Shown here piece after piece: positions 8,475-15,290 of a stretch of 38,713 nt of DNA (position 1 is the stretch's first letter; the number at the start of each line of letters is the position of its first letter). Made by a program: the position numbers and the translations under genes. The DNA comes from Gammaproteobacteria bacterium (GTDB lineage: Bacteria; Pseudomonadota; Gammaproteobacteria; WFUO01): positions 1 through 38,713 of the forward strand of contig WFUO01000037.1 of the NCBI GenBank assembly GCA_015484945.1, given 5' to 3'. Under the pieces are notes generated by a model. It saw only the letters and a list, made by a program, of their open reading frames with translations, did not search any database and was not told the origin of the DNA.

Positions 8475-10249
8475 ACACATCTACCCAGGGCAAGGCAGGC
8501 ATGGCCGTTTATTTGCGCCTGCTCGCCCATGCCCGGCGTTACTGGACTGTCTTCATTGCCGCGATCATCGGCATGGTGGTATTCGCTACTACCGAGACGC
8601 TGTTCGCCATCCTTGTCAAGGAGATGACTGACGAGGCCTTTGTGGCGCGCAAGGAAGCGGCAATGAAGATCATACCGCTGCTGATCATCGCCCTGTTCCT
8701 GGTGCGCGGGCTGGCCAGTTTCGTATCCACCTACTGTATGACATGGATAGGCCGGCGGATCATCAATACCTTTCGCAGCCAGATGTTCGACAAGCTGCTG
8801 AGCCTGCCAGCCAGCCATTTTGACGCCACCAGTTCCGGTCAGATGCTGGCCCGCCTGACCTATCATGTGGAACAGGTGTCGCAAGCGGCTACCTCGGCGG
8901 TCACCATCATCATACGCGACACCATCACCATCGTCTGCCTGCTGGCATGGATGTTCTGGCTCAGTGGCGTCTTGTCGCTGGCCTTTCTGATCATTGGTCC
9001 ACTGATCACCGCCATCATCGTCGTCATCAGCAAGCGGTTTCGCCGAATCAGCCGCCGGATTCAGGACTCCATGGGCGATATCACCCAGGTGGCGCAGGAG
9101 ACCATCGAGGGTCACAGTGTGGTCAAGACTTTCGGTGGACAGGACTATGAACGCAAACGCTTCGAGAAGATCAATGAATACAACCGTCACCAGCACATGA
9201 AGATGGTGGTGGCCAATGCGTTGAGCGTGGCGGTGATCCAGTTTCTGGCCGCCTGCGCGCTGGCCGCGATCGTGTTTCTGGCCACGCTGGAATCGGTAGG
9301 CAATATCACAACCCCGGGCACCTTCATCTCCTTCATTACCGCCATGCTGCTGCTGATGCCTTCGATCAAGCGGCTCACCACCATCAACCCTATATTGCAG
9401 CGCGGTATCGCCGGGGCCGAGAGTGTTTTCGAGCTGCTCGATACCCCGTCCGAAACTGATACCGGAACCCATGTCGCCCAACGCTGCCAGGGGCGCATCG
9501 AATATCGTGATGTTGGTTTCAGCTACGATGGCAAGGGCAGGGTATTGGATGGCATAGACTTGCGCATCGAGCCGGGTGAGACCGTGGCCTTCGTCGGCCA
9601 GTCCGGAAGCGGCAAATCCACTCTGGTGAACCTGCTGCCACGTTTCTACGAACCGGAACACGGGCTGATCCTGCTCGATGGCGTGGACATCAGGGACTAC
9701 AGCCTGGCATCCCTGCGCGACCAGATCGCGTTGGTCAACCAGCATGTCATCCTTTTCAATGACACGATCGCGCGCAACATTGCCTATGGCAGTCTCGATC
9801 ATGCCGACATGGACCAGATCCGTGCAGCCGCGGATGCCGCACATGCGACGGAATTCATAGAGGGACTGGATCAGGGTTTCGAGACCCTGGTCGGTGAGCA
9901 CGGTCTGCGACTGTCGGGAGGTCAGCGTCAACGAATCGCCATCGCACGCGCATTTCTCAAGGACGCGCCTGTGCTGATTCTCGACGAAGCCACCTCGGCG
10001 CTGGATACCGAATCCGAAAAACATGTTCAGGCCGGTCTGGAGCGGTTGATGCAGAATCGTACCGTACTGGTCATCGCGCATCGTCTTTCGACAGTCGAGA
10101 ACGCCGATCGTATCGTGGTATTGCACGAGGGGCGTATCGTCGAGACCGGCAACCATGCCGAGTTGCTGGACCTCAATGGCCATTATGCGGCACTGTACCG
10201 GATGCAGTTCGGCGCGGTGATGCAGGCAGGTGAAGGCAATGGGGCTTGA
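8471..10249 (+). CDS. msbA: Lipid A export permease/ATP-binding protein MsbA
   Basis: Half-size ABC exporter (592 residues) that flips core-lipid A across the inner membrane. The six-helix ABC transmembrane domain covers about residues 20-310. The nucleotide-binding domain has Walker A GQSGSGKST (376-384), signature LSGGQRQRIAIARA (from 481), Walker B VLILDEATSALD (from about 501) and the H-loop in IAHRLS. Length and domain order match MsbA. The position upstream of lpxK is the classical msbA-lpxK pairing. ATG at 8471 overlaps the exbD stop. The last 11 bases overlap lpxK. Confidence 0.96.
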   Translation: MNTSTQGKAGMAVYLRLLAHARRYWTVFIAAIIGMVVFATTETLFAILVKEMTDEAFVARKEAAMKIIPLLIIALFLVRGLASFVSTYCMTWIGRRIINTFRSQMFDKLLSLPASHFDATSSGQMLARLTYHVEQVSQAATSAVTIIIRDTITIVCLLAWMFWLSGVLSLAFLIIGPLITAIIVVISKRFRRISRRIQDSMGDITQVAQETIEGHSVVKTFGGQDYERKRFEKINEYNRHQHMKMVVANALSVAVIQFLAACALAAIVFLATLESVGNITTPGTFISFITAMLLLMPSIKRLTTINPILQRGIAGAESVFELLDTPSETDTGTHVAQRCQGRIEYRDVGFSYDGKGRVLDGIDLRIEPGETVAFVGQSGSGKSTLVNLLPRFYEPEHGLILLDGVDIRDYSLASLRDQIALVNQHVILFNDTIARNIAYGSLDHADMDQIRAAADAAHATEFIEGLDQGFETLVGEHGLRLSGGQRQRIAIARAFLKDAPVLILDEATSALDTESEKHVQAGLERLMQNRTVLVIAHRLSTVENADRIVVLHEGRIVETGNHAELLDLNGHYAALYRMQFGAVMQAGEGNGA

Positions 10250-11216
10250 ACGCCATTGGTATCGCAAGGATGCGGTGTCCTGGCTGCTGCTGCCTATTGG
10301 CTGGATGTTCTGTGCCCTGACAACGGTTCGCCGACTTTGCTACCGGCTGGGTCTGAAGAAATCCTCAACCCTGGCGGTACCTGTCATCGTAGTGGGAAAC
10401 ATCAGTGTCGGTGGTACCGGCAAGACACCATTGGTGGCATGGCTGGTGAAACTGTTGCGCGGGCAGGGGTGGCGGCCCGGTATCGTCAGCCGGGGTTATC
10501 GGGGGCGGGCATCCACCTGGCCACAGCAGGTGCGCCCGGACAGCGACCCACGCACGGTTGGCGACGAGGCGGTCATGCTGGCACAGATCTGCGAGTGTCC
10601 AGTCGCCGCCGGCCCCGATCGTGTGCAGACCGCCTCGGCTCTGCTCGAATACAGCGGCTGCGACATCATTGTCAGCGATGACGGACTACAGCACTATGCA
10701 CTGGCACGGGATATCGAACTTGCCGTGATCGACGGCATTCGTCGTTTTGGCAATGGCTGGTGCCTGCCTGCCGGGCCGTTGCGTGAACCACGCTCGCGCC
10801 TGCAATCGGTGGATTTCATCGTTTGCAATGGCATCCCTTCACGGGGAGAATACGCCATGCGCCTGCGCGGAGACTCGGCCATCGCGTTGTTGCAGGGAGA
10901 AACGCGCCCCCTGCGGGACTTTGCGGGAAAACCGGTTCACGCGGTCGCCGGCATCGGACATCCGGAACGTTTTTTTTCGATGCTGGAAAAGGCGGGTCTG
11001 GAGATTCTGCGTCACCCGTTTGCGGATCACTACGCGTTTGAGGCCGGCGATCTCGCGTTTGGTGACGATTTGCCGGTGCTGATGACCGCCAAGGATGCCG
11101 TGAAGTGCCATCGTTTCGCCGATGCGCGCATGTGGTCGGTGCCCGTGAGTGCCGAAATCGATGAACATCTGCAATCAGCACTGTTGCGGCGGTTGCAGCA
11201 TATCACTGACAGGTGA
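10239..11216 (+). CDS. lpxK: Tetraacyldisaccharide 4'-kinase LpxK
   Basis: Phosphorylates the 4' position of the lipid A disaccharide at the inner-membrane face (325 residues). A hydrophobic N-terminal anchor lies at about 13-30 ([15 protein letters not shown]). The P-loop is [13 protein letters not shown] (53-65). Family segments such as [40 protein letters not shown] and [14 protein letters not shown] follow in the usual order. The ATG at 10239 is preferred over the GTG at 10230: it has GAAGG just upstream and gives the usual N-terminus. It overlaps msbA by 11 bases, and 5 bases separate it from the next gene. Confidence 0.96.
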   Translation: MGLERHWYRKDAVSWLLLPIGWMFCALTTVRRLCYRLGLKKSSTLAVPVIVVGNISVGGTGKTPLVAWLVKLLRGQGWRPGIVSRGYRGRASTWPQQVRPDSDPRTVGDEAVMLAQICECPVAAGPDRVQTASALLEYSGCDIIVSDDGLQHYALARDIELAVIDGIRRFGNGWCLPAGPLREPRSRLQSVDFIVCNGIPSRGEYAMRLRGDSAIALLQGETRPLRDFAGKPVHAVAGIGHPERFFSMLEKAGLEILRHPFADHYAFEAGDLAFGDDLPVLMTAKDAVKCHRFADARMWSVPVSAEIDEHLQSALLRRLQHITDR

Positions 11217-11221
11217 ACATA

Positions 11222-11404
11222 ATGGACATGAAACTACTGGAGATTCTCGCTTGCCCGGTATGCAAGGGGCCGCTCGTTTACCGCAAGGATAGCAGTGAAC
11301 TGATCTGCAAGGGTGACAGGCTGGCCTATCCGGTGCGTGACGGTATTCCGGTGATGCTGGAAGATGAGGCCCGTGAGCTTGCGCCCGACGAGGAAGTGGA
11401 ATAG
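11222..11404 (+). CDS. Trm112-like small zinc-ribbon protein (YcaR family)
   Basis: A 60-residue protein with the pattern [18 protein letters not shown], then [20 protein letters not shown]. This is the UPF0434/YcaR (Trm112p-like) family, conserved between lpxK and kdsB in many gammaproteobacteria. A CPxC pair and one later Cys are visible. In eukaryotes and archaea Trm112 activates methyltransferases; the bacterial role is not settled. The ATG at 11222 is chosen because it gives the family-standard length and lies 5 bases after an AGGTGA ribosome site; an in-frame GTG at 11213 would add three residues. It sits inside the lpxK-kdsB operon with 3 bases before kdsB. Confidence 0.93.
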   Translation: MDMKLLEILACPVCKGPLVYRKDSSELICKGDRLAYPVRDGIPVMLEDEARELAPDEEVE

Positions 11405-11407
11405 GGC

Positions 11408-12181
11408 ATGAGCCTCTCATTCAAGGTTGTCATTCCGGCGCGTCATGCCTCGAGCCGGTTGCCGGGCAAGCCCTTGCTCGATATCGGTGGCCAGCCGATG
11501 GTGGCGCATGTCTGGCAGCGGGCCATTGACAGTGGCGCCGAGCAGGTGATCATCGCCACCGATGATGAGCGCATCGCGCAGGCAGCCAGGGATTTTGGCG
11601 CCGAAGCAGTCATGACCTCCGCGGATCACGCAACCGGGACCGACCGTATTGCGGAGGCCGCACGCCTGATGGCATGGCCGGCGGACACCATCGTCGTCAA
11701 TGTCCAGGGTGACGAACCGCTTCTTGAACCATCACTGATCACCCAGCTGGCCATGGACATGGCCTCTCATGAACGGGCGGCCATGACCACCATCGCCACA
11801 CCGATCCACGACGCCAGCGAATTGTTCGATCCGCATGTCGTCAAGACGGTGCTGGACGATCAAGGTTATGCATTGTATTTCAGCCGCGCACCGATTCCCT
11901 GGCAGCGTGACGGATTCGACGCAAAAAGGCCTGTTCTGCCAGAGGATACTCCTTTTTACCGCCATATCGGCCTGTATGCCTATCGTGAATCCTTCCTGCA
12001 ACGCTATGCCTCCATGACGCCCAGCGCGCTGGAAAGAGCAGAGGCCCTGGAACAACTCCGAGCCCTGTCACATGGTGAGGCCATTCACGTCAGTATTACA
12101 CAACATCCGCCGAGCCACGGCGTGGATACCGCCGAGGACCTTGAACGGGTTCGGCGCCTGGTCGCTGCAATGGCCTCATGA
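11408..12181 (+). CDS. kdsB: 3-deoxy-manno-octulosonate cytidylyltransferase (CMP-Kdo synthetase)
   Basis: Activates Kdo with CTP to CMP-Kdo for LPS inner-core assembly (257 residues). The N-terminal nucleotide-binding motif is VIPARHASSRLPGKPL (about 8-23). ATDDERIAQAA, TSADHATGTDRIAEAA, VNVQGDEPLLEP and YFSRAPIPWQRD follow in KdsB order, and HIGLYAYRESFLQRY and the final HPPSHGVDTAEDLERVR complete the family. It is the last gene of the plus-strand envelope block; a 375-base gap without a gene follows. It works with LpxK and MsbA from the same operon in making and exporting Kdo-lipid A. Confidence 0.97.
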   Translation: MSLSFKVVIPARHASSRLPGKPLLDIGGQPMVAHVWQRAIDSGAEQVIIATDDERIAQAARDFGAEAVMTSADHATGTDRIAEAARLMAWPADTIVVNVQGDEPLLEPSLITQLAMDMASHERAAMTTIATPIHDASELFDPHVVKTVLDDQGYALYFSRAPIPWQRDGFDAKRPVLPEDTPFYRHIGLYAYRESFLQRYASMTPSALERAEALEQLRALSHGEAIHVSITQHPPSHGVDTAEDLERVRRLVAAMAS

Positions 12182-12556
12182 TCGTCCGAAAAAACGTCAT
12201 TAGGCCTACGGCTACACAGTTAGCCAGCGTGCGTACATCTGGCCATAAGAAAAACATCTATGGCACACGCAAATTTTGGCGCTAGCAGATGAAGGGAATA
12301 AAAAAACAACCGTTGCCGTCAGAGAGTCTGTGCAGCGAGACTGGCGCTGGAAAATGCCCGGAAATGTAGTGGAATCGATTATTTGGATGTTTTACGCTAG
12401 GGTTGGATGCGGTTGATGCCGGAATGATGAGCAGGAAAAGATGACAGTATTCGCAACAAGAAGCCACCCGTTCCGGCCGCTGGACCGTCTTACATGTGTC
12501 TATCAGGGGCTTCCTGATATGTGAGCTGATCACTCGACCCAATAAATACAAATAAC
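12182..12556 (+). other. Non-coding stretch between kdsB and the GGDEF gene
   Basis: 375 bases without a convincing gene. The composition is visibly less GC-rich than the flanking genes. I see a short palindrome TAGGCCTA (12201-12208) followed by a GGCTA/TAGCC stem-loop (12210-12225), which may end kdsB transcripts, but there is no T-tract. No c-di-GMP riboswitch, tRNA or clear promoter could be supported. The open frame running antisense through it lacks coding character. Confidence 0.5.
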
Positions 12557-13981
12557 ATGAACGTATTGGTGGCCAGAAACCGTAAAGGTTCCTTTTTACT
12601 GTCACTGGCGGGAGGAAGCCTTCTGCTGGGCATTGCGTATTTTCTTGCGGGTAGCGCGGGTCTGGTGTTGCAATCGTCGCAGCCCGGCGTCTCACCCCTG
12701 TGGCCGGCATCGGGCGTGGCTTTTGCCGTACTCTACCTGTTTGGGGTGCGCTACTGGCCCGGTATTGTGCTGGGCATGCTGGGCCTGGCCGCCTATACGG
12801 GCGTCTCTTATGGCGTAGCCTTGCCGGCGGCCGCCGGATCGACGCTCGAGGCGGTGGTGCCGGTCTGGCTGCTCAATCGCCTCGGCGTGGATATCCGCTT
12901 TCGTCAGGTGAGCCATATCATCCGTTTCACCCTGCTGGCGGTCATCGTCGGGCCGCTATTCAGCGCCACCAGCGGCATCATCGGCATGCGCGTGACCGGC
13001 GCCACACTGGTATTGCCCCAATACCAGATCTGGCTGTTGTGGTGGACCGGCAACGCAATCGGTATCCTGATCGTCGGCTCCCTGATCATCACCTGGGTCA
13101 AGAACCGTTTGCCGCCAGTCCGTGTTGCATTCGAGATTACCGGCTATGTCATCGTCATGGCCATGATCTGCCTGCTCAGTTTTACCCGCCAGAACCAGTT
13201 CACGGCATTGTTGATCATGTATCTGACTGCCCCGCTGTCGGTAATCACCGGCATTCGTTGCCGCGCATTGGGTGTAACCTCCATCAGCATCACGGCCCTG
13301 TTCATGTTCATCATCTCGGCCCTGTGGCTGCCGCAGGCAAGCCTGCCAGCCACGATCGACAAGCTCTATTATGCACAGCTGCTCTTCATCGCCTTCTCGT
13401 CATTGATGGGCTTGTTCGTGGCCGCGGCCTACGAAGAGCGCCAGCATAATGACAGACTCGCCTATGAGGCCAGTCACGATGGTCTTACCGGCCTGCTCAA
13501 CCGCAAGGGCTTTTACCAGAATGCCAGTGACGCCATACGTACCGCGCATGCTCACCATGCCGAGCACTGCCTGATATTCATCGATCTCGATGACCTCAAG
13601 GCAATCAATGACAATGCCGGACACATGACCGGTGACAATGTGATTCGCCATGTGGCCGACTGCATTCGACGCCACATCCGCAGCCGTGACTGCGCAGCCA
13701 GGATAGGTGGTGACGAATTCGTGTTGATCTTCTTCTATTGTCCTCTTGCGCAGGGAAAACAGATCGCGCAAAAGATTCTCGACGAAATCAACGATCAGAC
13801 CATCGAGCATGACGGCAAGGTGATGTCAATGTCGGCCAGTATCGGTCTTTCCATGATCGACCGCAGCACCAAGGATTATCAGCAGGCGCTCAAGGAAGCC
13901 GACATCGCCTGTTACGAAGCCAAACGCGCTGGCAAGAACCAGATCCGTCTGGCCGCCGGACTGATGACCGGGCAGGTCTGA
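12557..13981 (+). CDS. Membrane diguanylate cyclase, MASE1-GGDEF
   Basis: A 474-residue protein predicted to make cyclic di-GMP from two GTP. Residues about 15-290 form a MASE1-type sensor with about eight membrane helices, recognisable from VSPLWPASGVAFAVLYLFGVRYWPG (39-70, given as VSPLWPASGVAF) and WWTGNAIGILIVG (162-174). The GGDEF domain covers about 300-465: DGLTGLLNR (308-316), FIDLDDLKAINDNAGHMTGD region, and RIGGDEF (382-388), so the active site is intact. An inhibitory-site RxxD (R375-D378) is present, so product feedback is expected. The stimulus is unknown. The ATG has no good ribosome site, and the gene stands alone between a non-coding gap and a repeat element. Confidence 0.9.
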   Translation: MNVLVARNRKGSFLLSLAGGSLLLGIAYFLAGSAGLVLQSSQPGVSPLWPASGVAFAVLYLFGVRYWPGIVLGMLGLAAYTGVSYGVALPAAAGSTLEAVVPVWLLNRLGVDIRFRQVSHIIRFTLLAVIVGPLFSATSGIIGMRVTGATLVLPQYQIWLLWWTGNAIGILIVGSLIITWVKNRLPPVRVAFEITGYVIVMAMICLLSFTRQNQFTALLIMYLTAPLSVITGIRCRALGVTSISITALFMFIISALWLPQASLPATIDKLYYAQLLFIAFSSLMGLFVAAAYEERQHNDRLAYEASHDGLTGLLNRKGFYQNASDAIRTAHAHHAEHCLIFIDLDDLKAINDNAGHMTGDNVIRHVADCIRRHIRSRDCAARIGGDEFVLIFFYCPLAQGKQIAQKILDEINDQTIEHDGKVMSMSASIGLSMIDRSTKDYQQALKEADIACYEAKRAGKNQIRLAAGLMTGQV

Positions 13982-14010
13982 GTCGCATCCACAGAGCTAA
14001 ACGCCTCTAA

Positions 14011-14151
14011 CAGGCTGTTGAAAAACGTCGCGAGAAGCCCGGATGCAAGGCGCACGCAGCACAGCGACCGAGACATATCAAGCAGATAGGCGAGGAAGCG
14101 AGCAGCGCGCAACGCAGCAGGCGGGTTTCGCAGCAGTTTTTCAACAGCCTG
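14011..14151. mobile_element. MITE-like element with 16-bp perfect terminal inverted repeats
   Basis: The 141-base element is bounded by CAGGCTGTTGAAAAAC (14011-14026) and its exact reverse complement (14136-14151). CTAA occurs immediately outside both ends (14007-14010 and 14152-14155), fitting a 4-bp target duplication. A longer near-repeat, 11 of 12 bases, is also present (13996-14007 and 14151-14162). The inside has no open frame and is itself loosely self-complementary. This resembles non-autonomous repeats common in gammaproteobacterial genomes. It lies between the GGDEF gene and the convergent small gene and may act as a transcription stop for both. Confidence 0.75.
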
Positions 14152-14199
14152 CTAAAGGCCTCCTGCCGCTGTGAGTTCTGTGTTGAAATCGGGCGTGCG

Positions 14200-14466
14200 T
14201 TACTTCAGCAGGTCCAGAGAAAGAAATTCGGCATGCAGTTCGCGCTGATCCGGGGTCAGTACCGGAATCGTGTAGGTCTGGGGTGCGCGACGTGTGGGGT
14301 TGCCATGCAGGCTGGTCTGTATATTGCTCTGGTCAAGGCAGCGCAGCACGATGGATGGCCCGTCCTCCAACACCTCGACCACTTCACAGGCGCGTCCATT
14401 GTGCTCGACCTGGATGCCGATCATGCCGCGTAACTGTTCAAGGGTTATATTGATCCTGTCCGTCAT
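14200..14466 (-). CDS. Conserved hypothetical protein, 88 residues
   Basis: A small soluble protein without a signal peptide or membrane segment. I do not recognise a named family. It begins MTDRINITLEQLRGMIGIQV, continues with a strand-rich section (ACEVVEVLEDGPSIVLRC) and ends in LDLLK. The middle resembles a compact beta-barrel, but that is only an impression. A TAGGG about 3-7 bases before the ATG supports the start. Codon use looks like neighbouring genes. It is convergent with the GGDEF gene and divergent from the phosphatase gene, with the MITE-like element just beyond its 3' end. Confidence 0.6.
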   Translation of the reverse strand: MTDRINITLEQLRGMIGIQVEHNGRACEVVEVLEDGPSIVLRCLDQSNIQTSLHGNPTRRAPQTYTIPVLTPDQRELHAEFLSLDLLK

Positions 14467-14600
14467 GCCCTACCGACCGTGGCCCGTCACCGCCTCTCCA
14501 CTATAGACGTACCGCTTTGCAAGCGTCAATGGATGCATGTTTGTCCAGCGGATCGCATGTTAAGATAGCCATACGAACGAACAACCGGAAATTTCATTCT

Positions 14601-15080
14601 ATGGTCAGCATTCTGTTTGTCTGCATGGGCAATATCTGCCGCTCTCCCACGGCACATGGCATGTTTCTGAAGCTGCTCGAGGAACACGGGCTGACGGACA
14701 AGGTCAGGGTCGATTCGGCGGGCACCCATGCCTATCATGTCGGCGAGCCACCCGATCCACGCGCCACCGAGACCGCGCTGCGTCGGGGTGTCGATTTGAC
14801 GCCACTGCGGGCACGCAAGGTCACCGAGGCGGACTTCAGGGAATTCGACTATGTGCTGGCCATGGATCGAGACAATCTGGCCATTCTCGAGTCCCTGTGT
14901 CCGCCGGACAGCGCCTGCAGCGTTCAACTGTTTCTTGACTTTGCCCCTGAGGAGCTGATGATACGCGAGGTGCCGGATCCCTACTATGGCGGCGCGCAGG
15001 GTTTCGAGCGGGTGTTCGATCTGGTCGAGGAGGCCTGCCGTGGCCTCATCGCGCACCTGAAGGATGAACACGGTCTTTAG
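14601..15080 (+). CDS. Low-molecular-weight protein-tyrosine-phosphatase family
   Basis: A 159-residue cytoplasmic phosphatase. The catalytic loop is CMGNICRS (C8 to S15, the C-x5-R-S signature), and the general acid Asp lies in the PDPYYGG motif (D126). The start at 14601 is chosen because this family begins a few residues before the catalytic loop (MVSILFVCMGN); frames open further upstream would add a tail without family resemblance. Length is typical. In some bacteria these enzymes dephosphorylate tyrosine kinases for capsule polymers, but no such kinase is nearby, so the substrate is unknown. Confidence 0.93.
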   Translation: MVSILFVCMGNICRSPTAHGMFLKLLEEHGLTDKVRVDSAGTHAYHVGEPPDPRATETALRRGVDLTPLRARKVTEADFREFDYVLAMDRDNLAILESLCPPDSACSVQLFLDFAPEELMIREVPDPYYGGAQGFERVFDLVEEACRGLIAHLKDEHGL

Positions 15081-15102
15081 CCATCGAAATCGACGAATTT
15101 AA

Positions 15103-15253
15103 CATGGAGACCACTGAGGCACGGAGCCACGGAGATTTTTGTCACCGGGAACACTGAGGCACGAGGTAAAACCTGTCAGAGCCTTGGATGTGGCGATGTT
15201 TACAGGTCATGCCTGAAGCACACTGGATTCCTCTGTGGCTCAGTGTTTCCATG
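15103..15253. repeat. Inverted-repeat element between the phosphatase gene and rne
   Basis: The left arm starts CATGGAGACCACTGAGGCAC and reappears, imperfectly, as the reverse complement of 15227-15253 (CATGGAAACACTGAGCCAC). CACTGAGGCACG also occurs as a direct repeat at 15112-15123 and 15152-15163. No open frame is contained. It resembles the 'ACTGAGGCACGGAG' type dispersed repeats of many bacterial genomes. It lies between convergent genes, so it may also end transcripts. Confidence 0.5.
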
Positions 15254-15290
15254 ACCTCCGTCTTGATCTGGTCCCCCGGTTTTCAGGTGC

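Noticed and set aside
8336-10267. Long open frame antisense to msbA (643 codons)
   Set aside because: It lies wholly within the clear coding frames of exbD, msbA and lpxK on the other strand, and has His/Gln/Asp-rich shadow composition with no family resemblance.
12230-12290. Possible c-di-GMP riboswitch before the GGDEF gene
   Set aside because: A fragment GGCACACGCAAA looked faintly similar, but the conserved core of that riboswitch and its pairing arms are not there.
12282-12710. Minus-strand frame across the kdsB-GGDEF gap
   Set aside because: Runs into the GGDEF gene on the opposite strand, lacks a ribosome site and a recognisable sequence.
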